Shown: positions 54,767 to 63,831 of the stretch, piece after piece
Position numbering within the stretch: position 1 is the stretch's first letter
How the letters are laid out: every line of letters begins with the position of its first letter
Source: Pseudomonas sp. B21-028
Lineage (GTDB): Bacteria; Pseudomonadota; Gammaproteobacteria; Pseudomonadales; Pseudomonadaceae
Length of the DNA stretch: 64,000 bases
Assembly: GCF_024749045.1 (NCBI RefSeq)
Contig: NZ_CP087184.1
Span: 3,162,001 to 3,226,000, forward strand
Direction of reading: 5' to 3'
Position numbers and translations under genes: made by a program
Notes under the pieces: model-generated
What the model saw: the letters and a program-made list of their open reading frames with translations, nothing else
What the model was told of the DNA's origin: nothing
Database searches by the model: none

Positions 54767-55144
54767 TGGTGCTCCTTGGATAACCGCAACGCTCAACTGT
54801 TGGCCTCGCCCTTGTGGCGAGGGGATTTATCCCCGCTGGGGCGCGAAGCGACCCTAAACCAGTCAACTCAATCTGCTGGTACACCGCAGTGGCAGGTTTT
54901 AGGACTGCTTCGCAGCCCAGCGGGGCGGTGCGACGTTTCGCTAAATTCCCTCGCCACAAGGGTTGGCACTTACCCCCGGTTCTTCCATTCGAGAGCTCGA
55001 ACGAAGCGAGGGTTCCCATCACAACCGCATCGCCCCGTTTATCCGGCTGCATTTCAATTCGAGGGAATTTTTCGCCGCGTCCAGGGCTCTGCTCTGGAAG
55101 AGACGTGCTGATTCAGCGTCCTGCCAAGCACCCATGAGGCCCTT
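54767..55144. other. 378-bp gene-free region between divergent genes
   Basis: It holds a palindromic repeat (54814-54957) and then about 185 bp with no recognisable promoter pair, in front of the oxidase-methyltransferase-ligase-LigD operon. No gene is seen. Confidence 0.6.
54814..54957. repeat. Partly degenerate GTGGCGAGGGG palindrome
   Basis: The left arm is complete, but the right arm reads GCGGGGCGGTGCGACGTTTCGCTAAATTCCCTCGCCAC in effect: the GGGATAAATCCCC core is interrupted by an insertion of about 18 bp. It is a decayed or rearranged copy of the family. Confidence 0.85.
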
Positions 55145-56539
55145 ATGACTGCGCTGACTTCCCTTCACCGGCCCGCCACCGGGCGGCCGTTTACAGATCC
55201 GTTCACCGCCGCCGGGAACGTTCGCCAATGCTACGAGCGGCTGCTCCAGGGCCCGGACGATGCCGACCGGCAAGCCGTGGCCCAGGCCTATCTCCAGTCA
55301 TGCCTGGAGAAGACCGAGGCGCTGCCCCAGGAAATGCCCGACGACCCCATGGCCTTGCAAGCCTGGGTCGAGCAACACAGTGCCGGCGTGGCCCGGCAAT
55401 ACGGTGATTACCTGGAACGACGCAAGCACGGAGGCGCACGGGAGTTTTTCACCAGCAAGGCCCACGCCTTGTACTTCCTCCAGGCCGTCGCACCGACCAA
55501 GCTGGTGGACGGTGCCTGGCTGTATGGCGTGCTCAAGCACTGGCACGATCACCGCTTCGAAGGATTGCTGTCTACCTACCTGGAGGAGTTGGGCGACGGC
55601 GTCCCGGCGCTGAACCATGTGGTGATCTACCGCAAGCTGCTTGCCGAACACAGCTTGGCGGATACCCCGGACATCGACGACGAGCGTTACCTGCAAGGCG
55701 CGGTGCAACTTGCCCTGGGGTACGCCGGCGATGAATACCTGCCGGAAGTCATCGGCTACAACCTGGGCTACGAGCAACTGCCCCTGCATCTGCTGATCAG
55801 TGCCTATGAGCTGAGCGAACTGGACATCGATCCGTATTACTTCACCCTCCACGTGACCATCGACAACGCCAGTACCGGCCACGCCCACAAAGCCGTGCAA
55901 TCGCTGTTGCAACTGATGCCGATGGAAGCCGACCGCGAAGCCTTCTGGCGTCGGGTGACCCTGGGTTATCGCCTCAATGACCTGGGCCAGGGCAGCCGGG
56001 CGATCATCGAGTCGTTCGACCTGTATCGCGAAGTATTGGACATGCTCGAACGCAAACGCCCGTTCGGCCAGCACATGCACTCCGACTACTGCAAGTTCGA
56101 GGGCAAGACTGTCAACCAGTGGCTGGCGGCGCCGGGTCAACTGGAAGGCTTCCTCGACGCGCTGCAAGGCAAAGGCTGGATCCGGCGTCATGAGGACCCG
56201 CAAAACAGTCGGTTCTGGACCCTGATCGAAGGGGCCGGCGCGGCGATGTTCGGGGTGTTCAGCCCCTACGAAAAGCAGCTATTGCACGATTGGATCGCCG
56301 GTGACTGGCTGGAAAAGAGCACTCGTTCGACGCCCCGGCGCAACCATGGCGCCGCCGGCGAGTTACCCGCGCCGGCGGAAGATCCCGACGTGCAAAGCCT
56401 GCAGCAGGCGCTGCGTGGCCAGACGCCCGATGAGCAGATGCAGACCTTGATGCCCTGGCTCTCGGCTCGCTGCCACAGCCATCCGGCCGGGTTGCTGGCG
56501 ACCCGTCGGTTCATCGAACTCAAATCCGTACTTCGCTAG
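55145..56539 (+). CDS. Iron-containing redox enzyme, haem-oxygenase-like fold
   Basis: 464-aa protein of the haem-oxygenase-like family often annotated as iron-containing redox enzyme, a fold that includes non-haem diiron oxygenases and oxidases. Candidate metal-binding helices carry His/Glu/Asp: LKHWHDHRFEGLLSTYLEE near residues 120-138, YEQLPLHLLISAYELSELD near 205-225, and HVTIDNASTGHA near 238. No haem-oxygenase proximal histidine was confirmed, and the substrate is unknown. The first gene of a tight four-gene operon; its stop codon overlaps the AGGAG ribosome-binding site of the methyltransferase gene. The pairing with methyltransferase and YbdK-type ligase suggests a small-molecule modification pathway. 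Confidence 0.72.
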   Translation: MTALTSLHRPATGRPFTDPFTAAGNVRQCYERLLQGPDDADRQAVAQAYLQSCLEKTEALPQEMPDDPMALQAWVEQHSAGVARQYGDYLERRKHGGAREFFTSKAHALYFLQAVAPTKLVDGAWLYGVLKHWHDHRFEGLLSTYLEELGDGVPALNHVVIYRKLLAEHSLADTPDIDDERYLQGAVQLALGYAGDEYLPEVIGYNLGYEQLPLHLLISAYELSELDIDPYYFTLHVTIDNASTGHAHKAVQSLLQLMPMEADREAFWRRVTLGYRLNDLGQGSRAIIESFDLYREVLDMLERKRPFGQHMHSDYCKFEGKTVNQWLAAPGQLEGFLDALQGKGWIRRHEDPQNSRFWTLIEGAGAAMFGVFSPYEKQLLHDWIAGDWLEKSTRSTPRRNHGAAGELPAPAEDPDVQSLQQALRGQTPDEQMQTLMPWLSARCHSHPAGLLATRRFIELKSVLR

Positions 56540-56548
56540 GAGCCCTGC

Positions 56549-57550
56549 ATGAATCAGGAAGAACGCCTGTCCGAACCCGACCTGGCGCTGTTGCAGCTGG
56601 GCCGTCGGTTACAAGCCGACGGTTATCGCTTCATCACGCCAACGCCGCTGACCCATGAACGGGTCAACCAGCGGCCCGGAAACGAGCGTTCCAGGACATT
56701 GCGCGACGTGTTCGGTTGGTCGCGGCCATTTGCGCCGGGGCTGATTTCCGCCGACGAGCAGCGTCAACTGCAAGAAGCCGAGGTGCTGGAAGAGCGCCAG
56801 GGTCTGCTTCACAGCCGGGTGCGCTGGTCGAGCCTGGACGGCTTGCTGTTTGCCCATTCGGCATTCCCTACCCAGTCCAGTGATGCGGTATTTTTCGGGC
56901 CGGACAGCTACCGCTTCGCGCAACTGATCCATACCCATCTGCAACAAAACTTCACGGCGGTGCATCGGGCCGTGGACATTGGCTGCGGCGCCGGTGTCGG
57001 GGCGATCGTGATTGCCCGGGCCCGTCGCGAGGCCCAGGTGCTGGCTCTGGACATCAACCCGCTGGCCCTGCGCCTGAGCGCGGTCAACGCCGCGTTGGCC
57101 GAGGTGGGCAATCTCGAGATCGCCCACAGCGACCTGCTGCAGAACGTGGACGGCCAATTCGACCTGATCGTCGCCAACCCGCCGTACATGGCCGATCCGG
57201 CGGAGCGTGCCTATCGTGACGGTGGTGGCGCCCTCGGCGCCGGGCTGTCGTTGCGGATTGTCGAGCAGGCGTTGCCCCGTCTTACGCCGGGCGGCTCGCT
57301 GGTGCTCTACACCGGTGTGGCGATGGTCGATGGTCGCGATCCGTTCCTGGAGGCGTTGGGAACGTGGCGCGATTCGCCGGATTTTGGCTGGACCTACAAG
57401 GAACTCGACCCGGACGTCTTTGGTGAAGAACTGCTGACGCCGGGTTATCGGGACGTGGAAAGGATCGCCGTGGTGGCGTTGGTGGTAACCCGCATCGGCG
57501 CGGGAATCGGAGGGATTGTCGATGAACAGGCGTCTGAAGTTCGGCATTGA
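56549..57550 (+). CDS. Class I SAM-dependent methyltransferase
   Basis: 333-aa methyltransferase. Motif I DIGCGAGVGAIVIA (about residue 144) binds AdoMet, and the NPPY motif at residues 210-213 is the amine-methylating signature of N6-adenine and HemK/RsmC-type enzymes. The first ~110 residues form an extra N-terminal domain (RRLQADGYRFITPTPLTHERVNQ). The target may be a nitrogen of a protein, RNA or small molecule. It begins 9 bp after the oxidase stop and overlaps the following ligase gene by 29 bp, so the two are co-transcribed. Confidence 0.85.
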   Translation: MNQEERLSEPDLALLQLGRRLQADGYRFITPTPLTHERVNQRPGNERSRTLRDVFGWSRPFAPGLISADEQRQLQEAEVLEERQGLLHSRVRWSSLDGLLFAHSAFPTQSSDAVFFGPDSYRFAQLIHTHLQQNFTAVHRAVDIGCGAGVGAIVIARARREAQVLALDINPLALRLSAVNAALAEVGNLEIAHSDLLQNVDGQFDLIVANPPYMADPAERAYRDGGGALGAGLSLRIVEQALPRLTPGGSLVLYTGVAMVDGRDPFLEALGTWRDSPDFGWTYKELDPDVFGEELLTPGYRDVERIAVVALVVTRIGAGIGGIVDEQASEVRH

Positions 57551-58685
57551 AGAAGAATATTTCATCACCGACTTGCAAACCCGCTGTATGCCCGGTCAAC
57601 CGTCCGAGGCCGCGGTGGCCGAATGCCGGATCGAGCTGGGCAAGCATTTCGCCCATGAAATGTTCCAGAGCCAGGTCGAGGTGGCGTCGCCCATCTTTCG
57701 CAGCCTGCCCGAAGCCGCCGACTACCTGACCGAGGTGCGCGCCGGGCTGACCCGACGTTTGGCGCCTCATGGCCTGGGGCTGCTCAGCGCCGGCTCTCAC
57801 CCCATGGCGACCCAGAGTTTGCAGCCCACCGATGAGTTGCATTTCCAGCAACTGTTCGACGACTACCAGCGGGTGGCCCGGCGCAGTGTGCTGTCGGGTC
57901 TGCATGTGCACGTTGAGGTCCCGGCCGACCGGGATCGGATACGGGTGATGAACGAGGTCTTGCCCTGGCTGCCGATGTTTCTCGCGCTGAGTGCTTCCTC
58001 ACCGTTCTGGAACGGCGCGTATAGCGGCTTCAGCAGCTATCGCCAGGTCGCCTGCGATGAGTGGCCGCGCATGGGCGTCCCGGAGTTTTTCGAAGACGAA
58101 ACGGCGTTTGCCGAATACGTCTACTTACTCATGCGCACCGGCTCGATTCGCCAGGCCAGCGATTGCTGGTGGGTCATTCGACCTTCCTCGCATTTCCCCA
58201 CCCTGGAAATGCGCATCTGCGATGCCTGTCCACGGATCGATGATGTCCTTTGCCTGGTCTCGCTGTTTCGCCTGATGGTGGCCCACGCCATTGCCCAACC
58301 CAAGCCCGGGGCGCGCTACAGCCAGACGTCCCAGTGGATCCTCAAGGAAAACCGCTGGCGGGCCAAGCGCCACGGGATCCTGGCGGAATTCATTATCGAG
58401 GGGCAGGAGCAGCCGATGCTCATCGGTGAATGGCTGACCCTGGCCGAACAGACCTTTGGTGAAACGGCCGCGGCCCTCGGGGTCAGCGACGTGTTCAAGC
58501 AGGCGCGGCGGATCGTGCAGGAAGGCACCAGTGCCGACCGGCAAGTGGTCCTCTACGAGCAAGGGTTGCTGCTGGGGGATACGCCTGTCCAGGCCCTGGG
58601 CCGGGTCGTCGATCAACTGGTATCGGAAACGGCCGGGCTGCCCGTGGCCGGTCCGACGCTACAGCAAGCGGCAGGTGGCCGATGA
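57522..58685 (+). CDS. ybdK: Carboxylate-amine ligase YbdK family (glutamate-cysteine ligase type 2)
   Basis: 387-aa ATP-dependent ligase of the GCS2/YbdK family. The opening FGIEEEYFITDL contains the conserved acid triad binding magnesium-ATP; LHVHVEVPADRD, RPSSHFPTLEMRICDACP and WILKENRWRAKRHG are also family blocks. E. coli YbdK has weak gamma-glutamylcysteine ligase activity; in other pathways relatives join glutamate to amines. The start at 57522 has GGAGGG at correct spacing; a TTG at 57516 is less likely. It overlaps the methyltransferase gene and has an ATGA overlap with ligD, so all four genes are probably one transcript. Confidence 0.9.
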   Translation: MNRRLKFGIEEEYFITDLQTRCMPGQPSEAAVAECRIELGKHFAHEMFQSQVEVASPIFRSLPEAADYLTEVRAGLTRRLAPHGLGLLSAGSHPMATQSLQPTDELHFQQLFDDYQRVARRSVLSGLHVHVEVPADRDRIRVMNEVLPWLPMFLALSASSPFWNGAYSGFSSYRQVACDEWPRMGVPEFFEDETAFAEYVYLLMRTGSIRQASDCWWVIRPSSHFPTLEMRICDACPRIDDVLCLVSLFRLMVAHAIAQPKPGARYSQTSQWILKENRWRAKRHGILAEFIIEGQEQPMLIGEWLTLAEQTFGETAAALGVSDVFKQARRIVQEGTSADRQVVLYEQGLLLGDTPVQALGRVVDQLVSETAGLPVAGPTLQQAAGGR

Positions 58686-61282
58686 CCAGCAAGAACCTCG
58701 ATGACTACAACCGCATGCGTGATTTCGCCGCCACCCCGGAGCCGGCGGCGAAGCGCTCGCGCACATCGAAGAAAACCGCCCACGCCTTGCAGTTCTGCAT
58801 TCAGAAACACGATGCCTCGCGGCTGCATTATGACTTTCGCCTGGAACTGGACGGCGCCCTGAAGAGCTGGGCGGTGCCCAAGGGACCGAGCCTGGACCCC
58901 AAATCCAAGCGCCTTGCGGTGCATGTCGAAGACCATCCGTTGGATTACGCGACGTTCGAGGGCAGCATTCCCGAAGGTCATTACGGCGCCGGCGATGTCA
59001 TCGTCTGGGATCGAGGCGTGTGGATTCCCCAGGACGATCCCCATGAGTCCTACGAAAAGGGCCGGCTCAAGTTCGAGCTGCAAGGCGAGAAGCTGGCCGG
59101 CTTGTGGAATCTGGTCCGTACCCACATGCCGGGCAAGCAGGAACAATGGTTTCTGATCAAGCACCAGGACGACGCCGCCCGGCCCGAAAGTGAGTACGAC
59201 GTGGTTCAGGCAGAGCCGGACAGCGTGCTCAGCGACCGCACCATTGTCCCCAAGCGCCGTGGCAAAGCCGCCGCCAAAGCGGTGAAACAGCCGGATAAAA
59301 CCGCCAAACCCAGGTCATCGAAAAAACCTTCAAAAAACACCCTCAGCGGCGCGGTGGCCGGGCCGATTCCCGAGACGCTCAAGCCGGAGCTGGCGACCCT
59401 GGTGGAAAGCGCCCCCGACGGCGAATGGCTTTACGAAATCAAATTCGATGGCTATCGGGTCATGGCCCGCATCGAAAACGGTGATGTACGCCTGATCACC
59501 CGCAACGGCCACGACTGGACCCACAAGTTGCCCAGCCAGGCCGAGGCCCTCGCCGGGCTCGGACTTGAGTCGGCCTGGCTGGACGGGGAAATGGTGGTGG
59601 CCAACGAACAGGGCGTGCCGGATTTCCAGGCCCTGCAAAACGCCTTCGACGCCGGCAGCAGCGGCAAGATCGCCTATTACCTGTTCGACCTGCCGTATCT
59701 CAATGGCATGGACCTGCGCAAAGTGCCGGTGGAGCAGCGCCGGGCTGCGCTGGCGGCGGTGCTGGAGGGCAACGAGGATCCGTTGTTGCGTTTCTCCGAT
59801 GCCTTCGCGGAGACCCCTGAGGCGTTGCTCAACAGCGCCTGCCAGATGAAGATGGAAGGGCTGATCGGCAAGCGCGCAGGCAGTGCCTATGTGTCCCGGC
59901 GCAGCAGCGACTGGATCAAGCTCAAATGCAAGAACCGCCAGGAATTCGTGGTGGTCGGTTTCAGCGAGCCCAAGGGTGCCCGCAGTGCTTTCGGCGCGTT
60001 GCTGCTGGGGCTGCATGACGCCGACAGCGGCGAACTGCGCTATGCCGGCAAGGTCGGCACCGGGTTCAACGAAACCACCCTCAAGAGCATCCACCAGCAG
60101 CTGCTGCCCCTGGAGACGAAAAAAGCGGCCGTGGTCAATCCACCCACCGGCTACGAAGCCAAGGGCGTGCACTGGCTCAAACCGACGCTACTGGCCGAAG
60201 TGGCGTATGCCGAGATGACCAAGGAAGGTTCGGTGCGCCATGCGGTGTTCCATGGTTTGCGCAGCGATAAACCGGCCAAGGAAATTACCCAGGAGCGCCC
60301 GAAAGCCGTGGACAAGCCAGCAGAAGTCGCAAAAAAAACGGCCAAGTCCACGACGAAAGCCAAGGGCAAAGCAACACAGGCCCCGGCGATGGACGGCAAG
60401 GTGCGGATCACTCACCCCGAGCGGGTCATCGACGCCACCAGCGGCACCACCAAACTGCAACTGGCCGAGTATTACGCCAGCGTCGCCGAGTTCATTCTGC
60501 CGGAGCTGGCCGAGCGTCCGGTGGCGCTGGTGCGGGCGCCGGACGGGATCGCCGGCGAGCTGTTCTTCCAGAAGAATTCCGAGCGCCTGGCGATTCCCGG
60601 GATTACCAGCCTGGACAAGGCCCTGACCGGGCAGCCGGTGATGATCATCAATAACGCCGAGGCGCTGATCGGCGCGGTGCAGATGAGCACGGTGGAGTTG
60701 CACACCTGGAACGCCACCGCCGTCGACCTGGACAAGCCGGATCGTTTCGTCCTCGACCTTGATCCGGACCCGGCGTTGCCGTGGAAAAGCATGGTGGAGG
60801 CGACCCAGCTGACGTTATCGGTGCTCGATGAACTGGGCCTCAAGGCATTTCTCAAGACCAGCGGCGGCAAGGGCATCCATGTGGTGGTGCCGCTGACGCG
60901 CAAACTCGGCTGGGACGAGGTCAAGGGATTCAGCCATGCCATTGTCAGCCACATGGCGAAGCTGCTGCCGGATCGCTTCTCCGCGGTGTCCGGGCCGAAG
61001 AACCGCGTCGGACGGATCTTCATCGACTACCTGCGCAACGGCCTCGGCGCCACCACTATCTGCGCCTACGCCGTCCGCACCCGGGAAGGGTTGCCGGTGT
61101 CGGTGCCGATCTTTCGGGAGGAGGTGGCGGAGCTCAAAGGGGCAAATCTGTGGAATGTGCACAACGTCCACGAGCGCCTGGCGGAGGTGGGTCACGAACC
61201 CTGGGCCGACCTGAAGAAAACCCGCCAGAGCATCACGGCCGACATGCGTCGGCGGATCGGGATGAAGAAAACCGATAAATGA
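58682..61282 (+). CDS. ligD: DNA ligase D (NHEJ polymerase-ligase-phosphoesterase)
   Basis: 866-aa multifunctional enzyme of bacterial non-homologous end joining. Domains in Pseudomonas order: N-terminal 3'-phosphoesterase (residues ~35-165; H43, H49 and D51 correspond to its active-site residues), ATP-dependent ligase (about 230-540; nucleotidyl lysine K254 in EIKFDGYR), a lysine-rich linker (KKTAKSTTKAKG), and a C-terminal primase-like polymerase with metal aspartates D692 and D694 in LDLDPD. It repairs double-strand breaks with the Ku protein, but no ku gene is in this window. Translationally coupled to ybdK (ATGA). Length is close to P. aeruginosa LigD (840 aa). Confidence 0.96.
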   Translation: MTSKNLDDYNRMRDFAATPEPAAKRSRTSKKTAHALQFCIQKHDASRLHYDFRLELDGALKSWAVPKGPSLDPKSKRLAVHVEDHPLDYATFEGSIPEGHYGAGDVIVWDRGVWIPQDDPHESYEKGRLKFELQGEKLAGLWNLVRTHMPGKQEQWFLIKHQDDAARPESEYDVVQAEPDSVLSDRTIVPKRRGKAAAKAVKQPDKTAKPRSSKKPSKNTLSGAVAGPIPETLKPELATLVESAPDGEWLYEIKFDGYRVMARIENGDVRLITRNGHDWTHKLPSQAEALAGLGLESAWLDGEMVVANEQGVPDFQALQNAFDAGSSGKIAYYLFDLPYLNGMDLRKVPVEQRRAALAAVLEGNEDPLLRFSDAFAETPEALLNSACQMKMEGLIGKRAGSAYVSRRSSDWIKLKCKNRQEFVVVGFSEPKGARSAFGALLLGLHDADSGELRYAGKVGTGFNETTLKSIHQQLLPLETKKAAVVNPPTGYEAKGVHWLKPTLLAEVAYAEMTKEGSVRHAVFHGLRSDKPAKEITQERPKAVDKPAEVAKKTAKSTTKAKGKATQAPAMDGKVRITHPERVIDATSGTTKLQLAEYYASVAEFILPELAERPVALVRAPDGIAGELFFQKNSERLAIPGITSLDKALTGQPVMIINNAEALIGAVQMSTVELHTWNATAVDLDKPDRFVLDLDPDPALPWKSMVEATQLTLSVLDELGLKAFLKTSGGKGIHVVVPLTRKLGWDEVKGFSHAIVSHMAKLLPDRFSAVSGPKNRVGRIFIDYLRNGLGATTICAYAVRTREGLPVSVPIFREEVAELKGANLWNVHNVHERLAEVGHEPWADLKKTRQSITADMRRRIGMKKTDK

Positions 61283-61307
61283 ACTGGGGATAGGGGATCG
61301 GGCTTCT

Positions 61308-61399
61308 GTGGCGAGGGGATTTATCCCCGCTGGGCTGCGCAGCGGCCCTAGAATCTTAGGGCCGCTTCGCGCCCCAGCGGGGATAAATCCCCTCGCCAC
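61308..61399. repeat. Long palindromic repeat (GTGGCGAGGGG family)
   Basis: Complete copy with both arms, 26 bp after the ligD stop. Its inner arms (GGGGCGCGAAGCGGCC-type) form a second short stem. It separates ligD from the convergent Yip1-family gene. Confidence 0.9.
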
Positions 61400-61431
61400 A
61401 GAAGCGTCCGGCGCAGGATCCCATCGGCTGA

Positions 61432-62043
61432 TCAACCCACCGGAAACCGCAGGTATTCCGGCTGCAACACGTTGAACCACAGCAGAATCATCTCCACCAG
61501 CATGGTCACCAATACCAGCAACCCAACCCCCCAGACACTCGCCGAATACAACAGCCCCTGTTCTTTCTTGACGCTCATGAACTTGGGCAGGCCGATAAAC
61601 AGCAGGTAGGTCGAATAAGCCGAAGCGACGAGCAATACGGCCACCGCCAGCCAGCGGCTGGGGTAAAGCCCGGAAAGCCCGGCCAGGAAGTACGGTGTGG
61701 CGGTATAGGCGGCAAAGCCGATGCACTGGTTGACGGTCGGGCGTGCCTCGAAGGTGCGGGACATCCAGCGAATGAATAAACCCATGAGCGCCACGCCGGC
61801 GACGATGGTCAGGTACAGCAGGACGCACAGTTGCAGTGCGCTGGCGGCAGTGAGCCGTACCGTTTCGTTCTCGGCCAGGCTCCAACCGGTCCAGGTGGTG
61901 CCGATGAACAGGCACACCGCCGGAATCAGGGCCAGCAACAGCAAGTGGCCGAGGTAATGGCGCGGGTGGGCCTGTTCTTCTTCGCGGATGTCCTGCCAGG
62001 CGAATTCGGGATGTGTGAACAGTTTGACGAAAGGTGCGGACAT
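61432..62043 (-). CDS. Yip1-domain integral membrane protein
   Basis: 203-aa inner-membrane protein of the Yip1/YIPF family (five transmembrane segments). It opens with the family pattern LFTHPEFAWQDIREEEQ, followed by hydrophobic helices (LLLLALIPAVCLFIGTTWTG, VLLYLTIVAGVALMGLFIRW, YTATPYFLAGLSGLYP and others). Bacterial members have no settled role; membrane organisation is possible. A short minus-strand leader precedes the start, which is divergent from the CinA-like gene. It is typical in length. Confidence 0.88.
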   Translation of the reverse strand: MSAPFVKLFTHPEFAWQDIREEEQAHPRHYLGHLLLLALIPAVCLFIGTTWTGWSLAENETVRLTAASALQLCVLLYLTIVAGVALMGLFIRWMSRTFEARPTVNQCIGFAAYTATPYFLAGLSGLYPSRWLAVAVLLVASAYSTYLLFIGLPKFMSVKKEQGLLYSASVWGVGLLVLVTMLVEMILLWFNVLQPEYLRFPVG

Positions 62044-62210
62044 GACGACCTCCTGATCAAGTCAGCCTCAGCGTGAGGCCCTTATGGGTTTGAGGCGCAG
62101 GATTGGAGGACGGTTTCATTTATTTGTCGCGGCGCGCCGGGAAGCGATTGGAGGGAATGAATCCAAGCGGCAGGGGTCAACCCATCAGCATCCCGGAAGG
62201 ACTTCGCACC

Positions 62211-62711
62211 ATGACTGTCGCCCGTACCCTGGTTGATTACCTGCGAGACCATGACTTGCGCCTGACCACGGCTGAATCCTGTACCGCTGGCCAGATCGTT
62301 ACGCTGCTGGCCGAAGTGCCGGGCAGCGGTTCACTGATCGAAAGCGGTTACGTAGTGTATTCCCCCGAGGCGAAACAACGGTTGCTGGGCGTGAACCCGC
62401 GAACCATTGACACCTTCAACCTCACCAGCCGCGAAGTGGCGGAGGAGATGGCCCTCGGCGCCTTGCACGATGCCAATGCCAACGTGGCAGTGGCGACCAC
62501 AGGGATCCTCGGGCCGGACGACATGGACGGCATTCCCGCCGGCACCGTGTGCTTTGCCTGGGCCTTCCAGCTCAATGGCAAGCGGGCGCTGTTCAGTCGC
62601 CAGGAGCGCTTTTTCGGGGCGCGCGGGCAGGTGCAGTTGTGGGCCGCCGAGCATGCGCTCCTGCAACTGCGGCACTTTCATCAGCGAGCCCTGGCGGGTG
62701 AGTACCGATAG
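62211..62711 (+). CDS. pncC: Nicotinamide-nucleotide amidase, CinA-C/PncC family
   Basis: 166-aa stand-alone CinA C-terminal domain. PncC deamidates nicotinamide mononucleotide to nicotinate mononucleotide, recycling NAD by-products from DNA ligation. The fingerprints are TTAESCTAGQIVTLLAEVPG (residues ~21-40), a GYVVYSPEAKQRLLGV segment, and TTGILGPDD. It starts at 62211 with CGGAAGG upstream; the longer frame to 62103 lacks a ribosome-binding site. Neighbouring ligD makes a link to NMN plausible only in a loose sense, since LigD uses ATP. Confidence 0.88.
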   Translation: MTVARTLVDYLRDHDLRLTTAESCTAGQIVTLLAEVPGSGSLIESGYVVYSPEAKQRLLGVNPRTIDTFNLTSREVAEEMALGALHDANANVAVATTGILGPDDMDGIPAGTVCFAWAFQLNGKRALFSRQERFFGARGQVQLWAAEHALLQLRHFHQRALAGEYR

Positions 62712-62720
62712 GACGGCCTC

Positions 62721-63236
62721 ATGAGCAACCACACCGAGCCGGAAGACTTCCGCAGCCGCGAGTTTCCAGTCCGTGAAGACATGGCGTATCAGCTCAAGGT
62801 CTGGCGGTTCGAGCGGGTCGGCTGGTATGGGCTGGTGCTGTTGGTGATCCTGACTTTGCTGGGTCTGTTTTCCCGTGGTCCGTTGAGCTCCCGTGAGGTG
62901 CAGAGCCCCGATGGTCGGCTGGGGATCAAGTACGAGTTGTTTCATCGCAATGGTTCCACCAACGCCATGATCCTTCATCTCAAGGGGCCGCCCGATGCGG
63001 TGCTGGAGGTGGAGTTGGGCGGCGACTGGCTGGAGGGCTTCGACGTGCAGGCGCTGCAGCCCCAGCCCGTGCGTTCGGCGAGCGTGGGGCAGGGGATGAA
63101 GATGTGGGTCCAGGCGGATGCCGAGGGTACGGCGAGCCTGTATCTCTCACTGGTCAGCACCGGGCTGGGGACTTATCACAGCCGTGTCGCCATGCCCGGC
63201 AGCGCGGTCAGTTTCGATCAATTCATATTTCCTTAG
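62721..63236 (+). CDS. Hypothetical protein with one transmembrane segment
   Basis: 171-aa protein, not recognised. One membrane helix at about residues 34-52 (GWYGLVLLVILTLLGLFSRG) and a C-terminal ~115-residue domain rich in beta strands, probably periplasmic (LGIKYELFHRNGSTNAMILH; GLGTYHSRVAMPGSAVSFDQ). A short N-terminal cytoplasmic tail (SREFPVREDMAYQLKVWRFE) is charged. It is 9 bp downstream of the CinA-like gene and 7 bp upstream of the DUF421 gene, so the three are probably one operon. Confidence 0.82.
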   Translation: MSNHTEPEDFRSREFPVREDMAYQLKVWRFERVGWYGLVLLVILTLLGLFSRGPLSSREVQSPDGRLGIKYELFHRNGSTNAMILHLKGPPDAVLEVELGGDWLEGFDVQALQPQPVRSASVGQGMKMWVQADAEGTASLYLSLVSTGLGTYHSRVAMPGSAVSFDQFIFP

Positions 63237-63243
63237 GTGACCT

Positions 63244-63693
63244 ATGGACTCCGTACTACGCGCCGCCGCGATGTACCTGGCCTTGATGGTGCTGTTCAAG
63301 ATCGCCGGCCGCCGCTCCCTGGCGGACCTCACCACGTTCGACTTCGTGCTGTTGATGATCATTGGCGAGGCGACCCAGCAGGCGCTGCTGGGGGATGATT
63401 TTTCGCTGACCAACGCGCTGATGGTGATCGTCACGCTGATTGCCATCGATGTGGGTTTGTCGCTGCTCAAACAACGCTCCCAATGGGTGTCGCGATTGGT
63501 CGACGGCGGTCCGACCGTCATTGTCGAGGACGGCCGGATCCTCAAGGGCCGCATGCGCCATGCCCGACTGGTGGAAGCCGACATCATGGAAGCGGCGCGC
63601 TCGAGCCAGGGCATCGAAACCCTGGAGCAGATCAAGTTTGCGATTATCGAGCGCAATGGGAAGATTTCGGTGATTGCCAAGGAGTCGTCCTGA
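63244..63693 (+). CDS. DUF421 (YetF-like) membrane protein
   Basis: 149-aa protein of the DUF421 family. Three transmembrane helices near the N-terminus (RAAAMYLALMVLFKIAG, DFVLLMIIGEATQQALL, ALMVIVTLIAIDVGLSLL) are followed by a cytoplasmic alpha/beta domain with VEDGRILKGRMRHARL. Homologues are involved in spore or stress envelope functions in Bacillus, with the activity unknown. Overlap with the preceding hypothetical gene is nil but spacing is just 7 bp, which suggests co-transcription. Confidence 0.9.
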   Translation: MDSVLRAAAMYLALMVLFKIAGRRSLADLTTFDFVLLMIIGEATQQALLGDDFSLTNALMVIVTLIAIDVGLSLLKQRSQWVSRLVDGGPTVIVEDGRILKGRMRHARLVEADIMEAARSSQGIETLEQIKFAIIERNGKISVIAKESS

Positions 63694-63721
63694 GCAGCAA
63701 CCATAATGCGCGGAGCTTTTT

Positions 63722-63813
63722 GTGGCGAGGGGATTTATCCCCGCTGGGGCGCGAAGCGGCCCTAAGATCTTGGGGCTGCTGCGCAGCCCAGCGGGGATAA
63801 ATCCCCTCGCCAC
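63722..63813. repeat. Long palindromic repeat (GTGGCGAGGGG family)
   Basis: Complete copy located 28 bp after the DUF421 stop and 18 bp before the convergent SDR gene end. Confidence 0.9.
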
Positions 63814-63831
63814 AAAAGAATTCACCAGGAT

